Below, one piece after another: positions 49,192-58,004 of a DNA stretch of 64,000 nt. Origin of the DNA: Candidatus Fredericiella danica (lineage in GTDB: Bacteria > Chloroflexota > Anaerolineae > Caldilineales > Caldilineaceae); NCBI GenBank assembly GCA_016713335.1, contig JADJPH010000009.1, forward strand, positions 62,001-126,000. The letters run 5' to 3'. Below the pieces are notes generated by a model, which did not search any database, was not told the origin of the DNA, and worked only from the letters and a program-made list of their open reading frames with translations. The stretch's first letter is position 1, and each line of letters starts with the position of its first letter. The position numbers were made by a program, and so were the translations under genes.

Positions 49192-49503
49192 TCAGGCGTT
49201 GATCGACTCAATTTGCAAGCGGGTAATGTACTGGCGATGGCCGCGGCGCACGCGAATGCGCTTCTTGGGGCGATACTTGAACACTATGATTTTAGTGCCC
49301 CGGTATTGGCCTGTGATCTTGGCAGTGACGCTGGCGCCTTCCACCACGGGTGCGCCTACACTCACCTTGTCACCATCTGCCACCAGCAGAACATCCTGGA
49401 TGGTGATACTCTGGCCGATGTCTCCGGCCAGCCGTTCCACCTCGACCGAATCTCCTTGAGCGACACTGTACTGTTTGCCGCCTGTCCGAATTACTGCATA
49501 CAT
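49192..49503 (-). CDS. rplU: 50S ribosomal protein L21
   Basis: 103 residues: MYAVIRTGGKQYSVAQGDSV, LVADGDKVSVGAPVVEGASV, IIVFKYRPKKRIRVRRGHRQ, a complete L21 of normal length without the HhH extension seen on L20 here. ATG 49501-49503 with AAGGAAAGG upstream. First gene of rplU-rpmA-rpmE; a 150-nt leader contains an attenuator-like hairpin. Confidence 0.95.
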   Translation of the reverse strand: MYAVIRTGGKQYSVAQGDSVEVERLAGDIGQSITIQDVLLVADGDKVSVGAPVVEGASVTAKITGQYRGTKIIVFKYRPKKRIRVRRGHRQYITRLQIESINA

Positions 49504-49638
49504 GCCTGTTTTCCTTTCCTTGGCCGCGGTTGGCAGGTACTTTGCCAACACTTCAGGGAGCGGCTCTGCGCCCCGAAAGGCAGGGGGGACGCAGTCCAAT
49601 CTCACTTAACGGTGCATCATGCCTCAACGAAAAACGAC

Positions 49639-49659
49639 GTGGGCGGTTTCCACCCACGA
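49639..49659 (-). terminator. Attenuator-like hairpin at the start of the rplU leader
   Basis: Minus strand: a CGTGGG(T)GG / CC(G)CCCACG stem with loop AAA followed closely by TTTTT, positioned at the predicted 5' end of the transcript. It could abort transcription early or mediate L21 autoregulation. Confidence 0.65.
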
Positions 49660-49666
49660 AGTCGCA

Positions 49667-49695
49667 GCATAGCACATGTGTACGGTGTGGTCAAA
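49667..49695 (-). promoter_or_regulatory. rplU: Sigma-70 promoter of rplU-rpmA-rpmE
   Basis: Minus strand TTGACC (49690-49695), 17-nt spacer, TATGCT (49667-49672). Confidence 0.75.
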
Positions 49696-49787
49696 TTGAA
49701 GAAGAGGTGGGGCATTTACTTTCTTGGCGCCTGTCAAATACTGGTTTTGTCTATGAGTTGTACAGGTAATGCAGAGATTGTGAATTT

Positions 49788-49849
49788 CCTACCGATGAGT
49801 AGGTAGATTGACCTTATGCTGTTTTGTGTTAACCTACTGATTAGTAGGT
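49788..49849 (+). promoter_or_regulatory. Promoter with two TetR-type operators
   Basis: Two similar palindromes, CCTACCGATGAGTAGG (49788-49803) and ACCTACTGATTAGTAGGT (49832-49849), share CCTAC-N6-GTAGG. Between them lie TTGACC (49808-49813) and, 16 nt on, TAACCT (49830-49835), so the second operator covers the -10. They are the likely binding sites of the TetR protein encoded 29 nt downstream, implying autorepression. Confidence 0.82.
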
Positions 49850-49877
49850 AGGCAGGCCGTAACGATGGTGACAAGAC

Positions 49878-50487
49878 ATGAGCGTGACTGAACTGGAAGT
49901 AAAAGACTCAGCCCAACGGGTGCTGGATGTGGCCGAAGCCCTCTTTATGGACCGTGGCTATAACGCAATCACCTTGCGTGATATTGCGGATGAACTGGGC
50001 ATCAAACAGGCTTCCTTGTACTATCACTTCCCCGGTGGCAAGGAACAACTGTTTATGAGCATGGCGGAGCGTCTGTTTGAACGTCATCGCCTTGGTCTGG
50101 CGGCCGCCATTGATTCTGCGCCTGATCTGCGTGGACAATTGCGGGGGATCGCAGCCTGGTTTGCGTCGCAGCGCCCGCTGAAGATGTTGGGCATGATCCA
50201 TGCGGACATGCCGGCGCTGGCGAATGAGCACCGGCAGACCCTGGTTGATATCGCCCATGCCTCGGTCTATGCGCCGATCAAGCGGGTTTTCGTTGCGGCG
50301 CAGGAGCGAGGCGAGATCAGGCCCATGCACCCCGACCTGCTGGCGGGCAGTTTTCTCTGGCTGATGGACGGTCTTGGCTTATGGCGCCACCCGGTTTGGG
50401 GCGCCGCGGCACGTGATGGATGAAGAGATGATTTCGATGCTGCTTGACGGCATTCGTCCGCGCCCGGATTTGAACGCAACGCAGTAA
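49878..50487 (+). CDS. TetR family transcriptional repressor (one frameshift)
   Basis: About 202 residues. N-terminal helix-turn-helix typical of TetR (VLDVAEALFMDRGYNAITLR, DIADELGIKQASLYYHFPGG, KEQLFMSMAERL) and a helical ligand-binding half. A base lost from a C run near 50392 breaks the frame; repaired, it continues GAPRHVMDEEMISMLLDGIR and ends TAA 50485-50487. It heads an operon with an MFS exporter and an ABC-type exporter set and sits next to two matching operators, so it most likely represses the operon until an exported compound binds. Inducer unknown. Confidence 0.9.
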
Positions 50488-50520
50488 TGAGCGCGACAAC
50501 GCAATTTAGGAACGAGCAGG

Positions 50521-51822
50521 ATGAAGAACAACCGCTTACTGATCATTTTTCTTGTTGTATTTGTAGACCTGTTAGGGTTCAGCCTGATTTTACCGTTGTT
50601 GCCGTACTATGCCGAACAATATGGCGCAAACGCCATCGTGGTCGGTCTGCTGACGGCGGCGTACGCCGCGGCGCAGTTGGTCGGTGCGCCGATCCTGGGC
50701 CGGCTTTCGGATCAATATGGCCGGCGCCCCATCCTGTTGGTCAGCATTGCCGGCACCGTGCTTGGCTTCGTCCTGCTGGCGATTGCGGAGCCGCTCGGCG
50801 CCGCAATCGGCGGTGCCTTTGGCGCTTCAATGGTAGCCATCAACTTGGCGGTGCTCTCGATCCTATTTGTGAGCCGTATCCTGGATGGGTTGACGGGCGG
50901 CAACATCTCGGTTGCGCAGGCCTATATTGCAGACATTACGACGCCGGAAAATCGTAACAAGGCGCTCGGTATGATCGGCGCCGCATTTGGTCTGGGCTTT
51001 ATCATGGGCCCAGTCATTGGCGGTCTGTTGAGCAATTTTGGTTACGCAGCACCGGCCTGGGCAGCGGCGATCATCTCGACGGTGAACTTGATCGCAGTCT
51101 ATTTTTTTCTGCCTGAATCGATTTCACCCGAGCGGCGGGCGGAACTTTCACAGCGACCACGGGCGAGGTTCAGCTTTGGCGCCCTCCGGGTCACCTTGCA
51201 ACGTCCGCGAGTGGGGCCGCTCTTTCACATTCGTTTCTTTTTTGGGTTGGCGTTTTCGATGTTCACCACGGTCTTTGCCCTCTATGCCGCGGGTGCACCG
51301 TTGAATCTGACCGCCCAGAATACAGGGCTTGTGCTGGCGTATGTGGGCCTGCTGGCTGTCTTTACGCAGGGCTTTGCGATCGGTAAGTTGGCGCAGCGCT
51401 ACACAGATCGCCAATTGATCTTCGCAGCGGCGATTGCGATGGCGGTTGGGTTTGTCCTCTGGGCGCTGGTGGCGAATATCTGGATGCTGTTGGTTGTCAT
51501 GATTCCACTTTCGGTGGGTGGCGGCATCCTTAATACGGTCATCAACGGCGCGCTGAGCAAATCCGTTTATCCGGAAGAGATCGGCGGCACGCTCGGGCTT
51601 TCGGCCTCGATTGAGAGCCTGACCAGGGTGATTGCTCCCACGGTCGGCGGCGTTCTGCTTGAGTATTTCCGGCCCTGGGGGCCGGCAATCTTCGCCGGCG
51701 TCGTCATGATCTATGTGGCTTCCTTTATCTGGCGCCGGCTCTTTGTCAAACCCGATCCGCCCCTGGAGCCTCGCTCTGGGATGCCGGCGCCGGTGAATTC
51801 GGCGCCGGTGGTAACGCATTAG
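50521..51822 (+). CDS. MFS multidrug/TetA-like efflux transporter
   Basis: 433 residues, twelve predicted helices, DHA1 type drug:proton antiporter. TM1 VDLLGFSLILPLLPYY with the charged Asp, loop 2-3 motif A GRLSDQYGRRPILL, TM5 motif C region GAAFGLGFIMGPVIGGLLS, second-half motif A-like GKLAQRYTDRQLIFAAAIAM. Closest by pattern to TetA-class and related exporters; the drug cannot be named from sequence. ATG 50521 lies 33 nt after the TetR stop, with AGGA upstream, in the same operon. Unbroken frame. Confidence 0.91.
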   Translation: MKNNRLLIIFLVVFVDLLGFSLILPLLPYYAEQYGANAIVVGLLTAAYAAAQLVGAPILGRLSDQYGRRPILLVSIAGTVLGFVLLAIAEPLGAAIGGAFGASMVAINLAVLSILFVSRILDGLTGGNISVAQAYIADITTPENRNKALGMIGAAFGLGFIMGPVIGGLLSNFGYAAPAWAAAIISTVNLIAVYFFLPESISPERRAELSQRPRARFSFGALRVTLQRPRVGPLFHIRFFFGLAFSMFTTVFALYAAGAPLNLTAQNTGLVLAYVGLLAVFTQGFAIGKLAQRYTDRQLIFAAAIAMAVGFVLWALVANIWMLLVVMIPLSVGGGILNTVINGALSKSVYPEEIGGTLGLSASIESLTRVIAPTVGGVLLEYFRPWGPAIFAGVVMIYVASFIWRRLFVKPDPPLEPRSGMPAPVNSAPVVTH

Positions 51823-51942
51823 GCCGTTGGTGCGCCGTGCAGAAACCTCGTTAGGTAGGGGAAGCCGCACGGTGTACGCGACGATGGTTGATTGAAATTG
51901 ATTGACTCGACATATTTGCATAGCAGAAAGTTAGGTTCGTCT

Positions 51943-53324
51943 ATGGTAACCATGAAACGCATCACGAGTCTGATCCTGATGGGGATCGTAGTGGCGGCGC
52001 TTGTTGCCGGCTGCACTGGCTTGCCGGGTCAGGCCACTCCGGCGACAACCCCGGCTGCTGGGGCGGCGCCGGCTGAAGCCGGGAGTAGTGATGGGACGCG
52101 TGCAAGTGGCGATCAAAGCGCGGAAGCCGCTGATGCCGCTTCTGCCGCCGGACCCACAACCGGGCGCGTGCTGGCCGATGCCAAGGTTGTGCCGGTGGAG
52201 TACGCCAACCTGAGCTTCACGACCGGCGGCATTGTAAAGGATGTCCTGGTGGAAGAGGGGGAGCAGGTCAAAGCCGAGCAACTGCTTGTCAAACTTGATG
52301 ACGCACGCCAACAGGTAGCGGTTGTGCAAGCGCAGGCTGCGCTGCAGAAGGCACAGGCAAACCTGGAGCAGGTGCAGGCGGGAGCGCGTGAGCAAGAAAT
52401 TGCCCAGGCCAGGGGCAGGGCTGGCGCAGCCCAGGCGCAGTACGATGCCCTTGAGACAGCTTCGGTGCCCGGCAATATTGCGGCCGCAAAGGCGGGGTGG
52501 CGCAAGCACAGGCGAACCTGCAGCGGGTGTTGGAAGGTCCCACCGAGGATCAATTGATTGCGGCCGAGGCGAACCTGCGGAATGCAGAAGCACGCCTGAA
52601 AAATGCGACATCGGCCTACAACCGCGTGAAGGACCAGAACGACATCGGCATGCGCCCGGAATCACTGCAGCTAGAGCAGGCCACGATCGCCTATGAGCAG
52701 GCGCAAGCGCAAATGAACGACCTAAAGAATGGCGCCACGCCAGCGACCGTTGCCGGGGCACGTGCCAGCGTAAGCCAGGCGGCCGCGCAACTGGAGACCT
52801 TGCAGAACTCGATGACGCCACAGTTGGCAGGGGCGCAGGCCCAGGTGGATCAGGCGCAGGCGCAGCTTGACCTGCTGCTTGCGGGCGCCCGCCCTGAGGT
52901 GATTGCCGTTGCGCAAGCGGATGTTGCCGCGGCAACTGCGGCGCTGCAGTCGGCGTTGGTGGCTCTCGCCGACACCGAATTGCGCACCCCCTTTGGTGGC
53001 ATCGTCGCAACAGTCAATGCCGCGATCGGCGAGCAGTTCGGGCCAGGCGTACCTGCGGTGACCGTTGCGGATACATCGCAGTGGGAGATTGAAACGTCAG
53101 ACCTGACTGAGTTTGATGTCGTTGGGGTCGAGATCGGCGACGCGGTCGGCGTGACGTTCGACGCAATTCCGGACCTCCGGCTGGCAGGGAACGTGGTGCG
53201 CATCCGGCCGATTGGTGAAGACAATCGTGGTGACACCGTCTACAAGGTGGTGGTGATGCCGACCGAGGACGACCCACGCCTGCTTTGGAACATGACGGCA
53301 GTCGTGGAGTTTGGCCCACAGTAA
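51943..53324 (+). CDS. HlyD/MacA-like membrane fusion lipoprotein (one frameshift)
   Basis: About 461 residues. Lipoprotein signal ILMGIVVAALVAGCTG, Ala/Pro linker, lipoyl-like beta domain (VVPVEYANLSFTTGGIVKDV, VEEGEQVKAEQLLVKLDDAR), a long coiled-coil hairpin rich in AQA repeats, and a beta-barrel (LRTPFGGIVATVNAAIGEQF, GDAVGVTFDAIPDLRLAGNV). It would join the inner-membrane permease to the outer layers of an exporter. A G4 run near 52497 needs one more G to restore AAAKAGVAQAQANLQRVLEG. ATG 51943 or 51952. Followed by permease and ATPase genes, as in macAB/devBCA operons. Confidence 0.88.
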
Positions 53325-53387
53325 CGCGTGAGGTTCCGGCTTATATGCCGGCCGCACTGGTTCGCTCTCAATGAAGGAGTTTTGGGG

Positions 53388-54542
53388 ATGGCAGTTTATC
53401 TGGCACTCAAAGAGGTCTGGCGCAACAAAGGGCGTTTCCTCCTGATTGCATCGGTTGTCGCGCTGATCACGGTGCTGGTGCTGTTTATTGCGGCGCTTTC
53501 AGAAGGGCTCGCTTCCGCCAACCGGGAGTACATTGAGAAACTCAATGGCGAGTTATTGGTCTTTCAGGAAGGCGCCCAACTATCGACCACGGCCAGCCGT
53601 ATCGGGCGCGATCGCATTGCGGCGATCCGCCGCGTGGGTGGGGTAGCCGACGCCGGTCAGGTGGGTTTCGCCTCAGTGAAGATCGTGCCCCCGGATGGCA
53701 GCAAGGAGTTCGACGCCTCGCTGATTGGTGTCGAACCCGGGCGCCCGGGTGAACCGCCGGTGCTCGAAGGGACGCAGATTGAGCGTTCGAGCGCCAGCGA
53801 CGTCATCATCGATGCCGGCGTCGTCGCACGGATTGGCGCCAAAGTCGGTGACATGATCCGGGTCAAGGTGACACAGGGCACGGACGAAGAGTTCTACGAT
53901 CTGCGCGTGGCCGGCATCACGGATCGGCGGCAATACTTCTTTCAGCCGGCAATCTTCGCCCCACTCTTGACGTGGGACAAGATCAGGCCACAGGGTGCAG
54001 ACGCCAATCGGCAAGGCGAACTGATTACGAACATTGCGGTGGTCAAGCTGCAGGATCCCACGACCTTGCAGGAGACAGCCGCCGCCATTGAAACGGATGT
54101 GACCAAAGTTGAAGCGGTCAACCGCAAGACAGCCTGGGAGGCAATTCCAGGTTATGCGGCGCAGCAGAGCACGCTGACGACCCAGCAGTTCTTCACCTTC
54201 TTTATCGGTGTGTTGGTCGTGGGCGGTTTCTTCCAGATTCAGACCCTGCAGAAGGTGGCGCAGATCGGCATGCTCAAGGCAATCGGGATGTCCAACTGGA
54301 CGGTCGGTTGGTCGGCCATTGTGCAGATTGTGACGGTGAATGCGATTGGAGTCATGATCGGGGCGGTGGGAACACTGGCGCTGGTGGCGAATTTTCCGGT
54401 GACGGTGCCAATCCAGTTAACAGGGTCCGCCGCGCTCGCCACCGTCGTCGCCTTGCTTGCCATCGGTCCGCTGGGCGGTATCGTGTCGGTGTTTGCACTG
54501 TTGCGGATTGAACCGCTGCGCGCATTGGGAATGGCCCAATAG
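53388..54542 (+). CDS. ABC transporter permease, FtsX/MacB/DevC type
   Basis: 384 residues. First helix FLLIASVVALITVLVLFIAA, then a large periplasmic MacB-like domain (about residues 40-260) and three C-terminal helices (QFFTFFIGVLVVGGFFQIQT; IVQIVTVNAIGVMIGAVGTL; LATVVALLAIGPLGGIVSVF), with the FtsX signature KVAQIGMLKAIGMSNW, ending LRIEPLRALGMAQ. ATG 53388 has AAGGAG at 9 nt; an upstream in-frame start (53328) lacks one. Acts with the adjacent ATPase and membrane fusion protein as a mechanotransmission exporter. Confidence 0.92.
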   Translation: MAVYLALKEVWRNKGRFLLIASVVALITVLVLFIAALSEGLASANREYIEKLNGELLVFQEGAQLSTTASRIGRDRIAAIRRVGGVADAGQVGFASVKIVPPDGSKEFDASLIGVEPGRPGEPPVLEGTQIERSSASDVIIDAGVVARIGAKVGDMIRVKVTQGTDEEFYDLRVAGITDRRQYFFQPAIFAPLLTWDKIRPQGADANRQGELITNIAVVKLQDPTTLQETAAAIETDVTKVEAVNRKTAWEAIPGYAAQQSTLTTQQFFTFFIGVLVVGGFFQIQTLQKVAQIGMLKAIGMSNWTVGWSAIVQIVTVNAIGVMIGAVGTLALVANFPVTVPIQLTGSAALATVVALLAIGPLGGIVSVFALLRIEPLRALGMAQ

Positions 54543-54548
54543 AATCCT

Positions 54549-55346
54549 ATGATCGCACTTGAAGCAATCAACATCACCAAGCATTACGGCACCGGCGCCA
54601 GTACAATCGTGGCGGTCAACGAAGTCTCGCTGAGCGTGCGCCGTGGCGAATTTTTGGCCCTCGTCGGCCCATCTGGTTCTGGTAAGACGACCATGCTTGC
54701 CATGTTGGCCGGCTTACTCAAGCCGACGCACGGGCAAATCGTGATTGCCGGGCAGGATATTGGGCGCATGAGTGAAGGCAAGCGCACCAAATTCCGCGGC
54801 CAGTTCATTGGCTTTACCTTTCAGTCCAATAATCTTGTGCCCTATCTCAGCGCATTGGAGAATGTTGAGATGCTTCTGCGCTTGAACGGGAAACTCAACC
54901 GGCAGAGCAAGCAGCGTGCCCGCGACTTATTGACGCGGCTTGGGCTTGGCGAGCGGCTCAAGAACCGGCCGGGCCAGTTGTCTGGCGGTCAGCAGCAGCG
55001 CGTCGCCATTGCGCGAGCGTTGATCCATGAACCAGAGGTTGTGTTGGCGGATGAGCCGACCGCGAGCCTTGATACGGAGCGCGCCCATCAGGTGGTCCAG
55101 ACGTTTGCCGAATTGATTCACGAGCAGAATCGCGCAGGGATCATGGTGACGCATGATCTGCGCATGGCGAAATATGTCGATCGCGTGATTCAGATGGTGG
55201 ACGGGCGCATCAGTCGCACCATTGCCGACCGCCGTGAGATCCTGCAGTTGGCAGGCGCCGCCGACGAACTCGATGGGCATACGCCGTCTTCAAATGGAAA
55301 GCCGGTGGAAGCCGGCGAAGAGATGACGACCGTACTCGGTTTGTGA
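54549..55346 (+). CDS. ABC transporter ATP-binding protein, MacB/LolD/DevA type
   Basis: 265 residues. Walker A VGPSGSGKTTMLAMLAGLLK, Q-loop GFTFQSNNLVPYLSALENVE, signature LSGGQQQRVAIARAL, Walker B EVVLADEPTASLD, H-loop MVTHDLRMAKYV. The signature and Q-loop spacing match the MacB/LolD clade, pairing with the preceding FtsX-like permease (6-nt gap). Last gene of the TetR-controlled operon. Confidence 0.95.
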   Translation: MIALEAINITKHYGTGASTIVAVNEVSLSVRRGEFLALVGPSGSGKTTMLAMLAGLLKPTHGQIVIAGQDIGRMSEGKRTKFRGQFIGFTFQSNNLVPYLSALENVEMLLRLNGKLNRQSKQRARDLLTRLGLGERLKNRPGQLSGGQQQRVAIARALIHEPEVVLADEPTASLDTERAHQVVQTFAELIHEQNRAGIMVTHDLRMAKYVDRVIQMVDGRISRTIADRREILQLAGAADELDGHTPSSNGKPVEAGEEMTTVLGL

Positions 55347-55352
55347 GCAGGT

Positions 55353-55396
55353 GATGAACTGGAGTTCGTTTGCCAGCAGGCCCAGGGAGTGGGGCG
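55353..55396. pseudogene. Short relic of the Rpn-family gene N-terminal region
   Basis: 55353-55378 and 55379-55396 match 56424-56449 and 56490-56508 of the intact Rpn gene; the intervening 40 nt are deleted between two CCAGCA words, as expected from slippage. It lies a few bases after the ABC ATPase stop. Confidence 0.72.
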
Positions 55397-55398
55397 CG

Positions 55399-55463
55399 TC
55401 GACCCCGGCATGCGCCCAGGTGAGGTGATTGACGAGGTGAGGTGCGGCGCTTGCCGGGGTCGA
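55399..55463. repeat. 12-bp inverted repeat
   Basis: TCGACCCCGGCA (55399-55410) and its exact complement (55452-55463) in the non-coding stretch 55347-55670, which otherwise holds the Rpn relic and hairpin repeat copy A. Confidence 0.6.
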
Positions 55464-55502
55464 TTTGCGTGGGGGAACGGATTGTCGTCACGGTCAAAGG
55501 AA

Positions 55503-55573
55503 CGTCCCCGGCACTACCCGCCCAGTCACGGGTCCGGGACGCGAATGGGTCAAGGCGGGCAGTGCCGGGGACG
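55503..55573. repeat. Hairpin repeat copy A flanking the Rpn-family gene
   Basis: 20-nt arms CGTCCCCGGCACTACCCGCC (55503-55522) and GGCGGGCAGTGCCGGGGACG (55554-55573) with one mismatch. A near-identical element, same orientation, is at 56729-56800, on the other side of the gene. Confidence 0.85.
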
Positions 55574-55670
55574 GAGCATGTAACGTATGGTCAACCGCCT
55601 GGGCGGGGAGGGTTTCCCTGATTTTCTGCGCGCTCATGGGAACCGCCGGCGCCGTGGACGCGTTCAGCGG

Positions 55671-56552
55671 TCAATGGGATAGCAAGCGATCGACATACGT
55701 GATGACGACCTGCTGGGACGCGGCGGTATAGATCACATCGATGACGTCCGTTAGTTGGTCCGGGGACAATTGCTTAAGTTGGGCAACAAGCGCCGGGGTT
55801 GATTGGCCGAAGCGGCGTTGCAGCGCATGATTGGCCATCGAGAGCATGGCATTTTCAAAGCCGATGCCGATGCCTTTTTCGACGCCGATGTCAACGCCTT
55901 CCTGAAGGATCTCGTTGTACCAGGGGCTTTCACGTAAGATCGCCATATCCCACCTCATGATAGAACGCACTGTCTCGATCGGCAGGACGTTGCCTGCGAT
56001 GAAGGCCATGAACTCCTCAAAATCGGCCAACTCCGGATCACTCCGCAAAGCGTATAATGCCTGCTTGACAATGTCAATGTTGTCGCCGCCGCGCATGATG
56101 GGGATAAAGGGAAGCAAGGCAGGCAGATTGCCGGCGAGGACGGCGGCGGCGTCGAGTTCCCAGAGGTTGATGACACGATACTGCTGCACCGCTTCAAACC
56201 CCATGAATGTGGTTCGATATTCACTGGGCGATGGGGCTGCAGCTTCCATGATGTTGATGACGACGGGATAGACGGGGAGCCGGTGGCGCTCTTCGACCAG
56301 ACCGGCATAGGATCGCATGCGGCGTGGCATCTCGGGGTCAACCCGGAACTGGATCTCATTGGCGACGAGGTAGTCGCCGAAGCGGGGTGAGCGCACCTTG
56401 ATGACGACGTCGGTGGCGCGGCCGATGAACTGGAGTTCGTTTGCCAGCAAGTCGCCGGCTTCCCCGGTGGCGTCGCCGGTGAGCCAGCAGGCCCAGGGGG
56501 TGGGGGCGATGCCGATGAGGCGTTTGCTGCTGATGTCGGCTTTCTTTGTCAT
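55671..56552 (-). CDS. Rpn/PD-(D/E)XK family nuclease-like protein
   Basis: 293 residues resembling the Rpn (recombination-promoting nuclease, formerly transposase_31) superfamily found in multiple copies in Chloroflexota and cyanobacteria. The N-terminal core fits a PD-(D/E)XK fold: LANELQFIGRATDVVIKVRS (acidic residue), then YLVANEIQFRVDP (E-x-Q in place of ExK) and PVYPVVINIMEA. A helical middle (RSDPELADFEEFMAFIAGNV) and C-terminal coiled region (VDIGVEKGIGIGFENAMLSM) follow. ATG 56550-56552 chosen where similarity begins; the frame is open much further but low-quality. It is flanked by hairpin repeats and by relics of the same gene, and has a broken copy at 17706-18144, suggesting mobility or gene conversion. 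Confidence 0.78.
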   Translation of the reverse strand: MTKKADISSKRLIGIAPTPWACWLTGDATGEAGDLLANELQFIGRATDVVIKVRSPRFGDYLVANEIQFRVDPEMPRRMRSYAGLVEERHRLPVYPVVINIMEAAAPSPSEYRTTFMGFEAVQQYRVINLWELDAAAVLAGNLPALLPFIPIMRGGDNIDIVKQALYALRSDPELADFEEFMAFIAGNVLPIETVRSIMRWDMAILRESPWYNEILQEGVDIGVEKGIGIGFENAMLSMANHALQRRFGQSTPALVAQLKQLSPDQLTDVIDVIYTAASQQVVITYVDRLLSH

Positions 56553-56728
56553 GATCGTGCGACGTGTCTCGTGCTGCATGTTGTCCGGTGTGGTGACAAC
56601 ATAGGATTCGGTGGAATCGAACGAGACGCTGGTATTGAGCGTAGCACGATCTGGCGGGATTGGATCTATGAAAAACCTATGGAAAAACTCCAGCCAAGGC
56701 GTAGGGATTGGTAGTTGGTGCAGAGAAA

Positions 56729-56800
56729 CGTCCCCGGCACTACCCGCCCAGTCACGGGGACGGTGGACTGAATGGGTCAAGGCGGGCAGTGCCGGGGACG
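56729..56800. repeat. Hairpin repeat copy B flanking the Rpn-family gene
   Basis: The same 20-nt arms as copy A (56729-56748 and 56781-56800) and the shared centre CCCAGTCACGGG ... GAATGGGTCAA. It separates the Rpn gene from the SH3 lipoprotein gene. Confidence 0.85.
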
Positions 56801-56829
56801 GGGTCGGTGATGTTGCAACGGCGCAGCCC

Positions 56830-57207
56830 CTACGGGAGGAGTGCGCCCGGCGCACGGGCTGTGGGACGGATCGATTTGTCGGGAAGGTCCTCGCAACTAA
56901 CGTTTTCGAGGACGGCAAAGCGCGGGGCGCCGAGGATCCAGACGTCGCCCCAGCGGCGCGTGGTCACTTGCAGGTAGCGGCAACTGTCGGCTTTTGCCAC
57001 GACCGGAAATTCCATGCCCCAAAAGACACGCCCTACGACAGGCGCGCCCACCAGCGGTTGCTCAAGCACGGGGTTCACGGGCCGCGTGATCCGGGCATAG
57101 GGCAACCCTTCCTGTACGCCGCGCACCGGTCCTCGGCATCCCGCCAAAACCACCATTGCAATCATAAACACCGCAACCACAGATATTCGACGCATTTTTT
57201 GCCTCAT
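56830..57207 (-). CDS. Small SH3-like lipoprotein
   Basis: About 125 residues. Lipoprotein signal (RRISVVAVFMIAMVVLAGC) followed by a domain with the SH3-type strand pattern (YARITRPVNPVLEQPLVGAP, WGMEFPVVAKADSCRYLQVT, WGDVWILGAPRFAVLENVSC). Two starts are possible (57207 or 57195). The gene follows the ABC-2 permease gene with 18 nt between them. Wall-binding or periplasmic role inferred only. Confidence 0.72.
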   Translation of the reverse strand: MRQKMRRISVVAVFMIAMVVLAGCRGPVRGVQEGLPYARITRPVNPVLEQPLVGAPVVGRVFWGMEFPVVAKADSCRYLQVTTRRWGDVWILGAPRFAVLENVSCEDLPDKSIRPTARAPGALLP

Positions 57208-57225
57208 ATTGAAAATAGCAATCAA

Positions 57226-58004
57226 TCACTTGCTTTGATCCGCGTACTTCCACCACAGCACTGTCGCGGCCACGCCCACGATGCCGGTCAGCATAACGAG
57301 CAGGTAACTGAACGGCGCCAGGGTGATCTCACCCTGCGCATAAATTAACGGGATTGCCCAGGGAAAGGATTCACCCAGCCCCAGGATCAGCGAGAAGTTG
57401 ACGAACATCATGGTCAGGATCGCCGCGCCGATGGGCAACAGATACCCCCGCCCGATGCTGGCAACCAGGGCAAAGGGCAGGACAACCGGGATGACGAGCA
57501 CGGTGGTCATGACGGCAGCAACGACCCCCTGCCACAGCTCGGGGATTGAACCACCCGGCAGTTGCAAGATCACGCCAAACACCAGCCCTACCCCGTAGAT
57601 GATGGCTGCCAACAGTGCACACCAGAGGGCGGTCACGGCGAACTTGGCGAGTACAATGTTGCGTCGGCTCACCGGCACGGCCAACAGGTCTTTCAGGGTG
57701 CCATCCGCCCCTCCCGGCCGAAGACCCAACTGATGACCAGAATAAAAAAGATCAGCCCGCCGGCCGAGATGATTTCGGCATAGGTTTTCATGTACGCGGG
57801 CCAATCAGTGGCAGCATAGGCGAACAGACTGGCTTTCACGCTGACCAGACCAAGTTTCTTTGAGACCTCCGGGTTCTTCGCCACGACAAGTAGAAAAGTA
57901 ATGCCAAGCGGCATGAACATGGCGCCTATTGCCGTCCAGTGGGGCATGTGCGAACGGATGGCTTTGCGTCCCTCCACCCAGATCATGCTGTTCAGGTCAT
58001 GCAT
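57226..58004 (-). CDS. ABC-2 type transporter permease (one frameshift)
   Basis: About 259 residues, six hydrophobic segments: IGAMFMPLGITFLLVV, AEIISAGGLIFFILVISWVF, ALWCALLAAIIYGVGLVFGV, AAVMTTVLVIPVVLPFALVA, GAAILTMMFVNFSLILGL and a final helix before WKYADQSK. The family loop EGADGTLKDLLAVPVSRRNI is read after adding one G to the G4 run near 57705. The start overlaps the upstream ATPase gene by 8 nt. With that ATPase it forms an exporter, possibly for a lipid, drug or peptide. Confidence 0.85.

Noticed and set aside
56553..56918. N-terminal extension of the Rpn-family gene by 122 codons
   Set aside because: The extension crosses the hairpin repeat and has no family similarity; the ATG at 56552 fits better.
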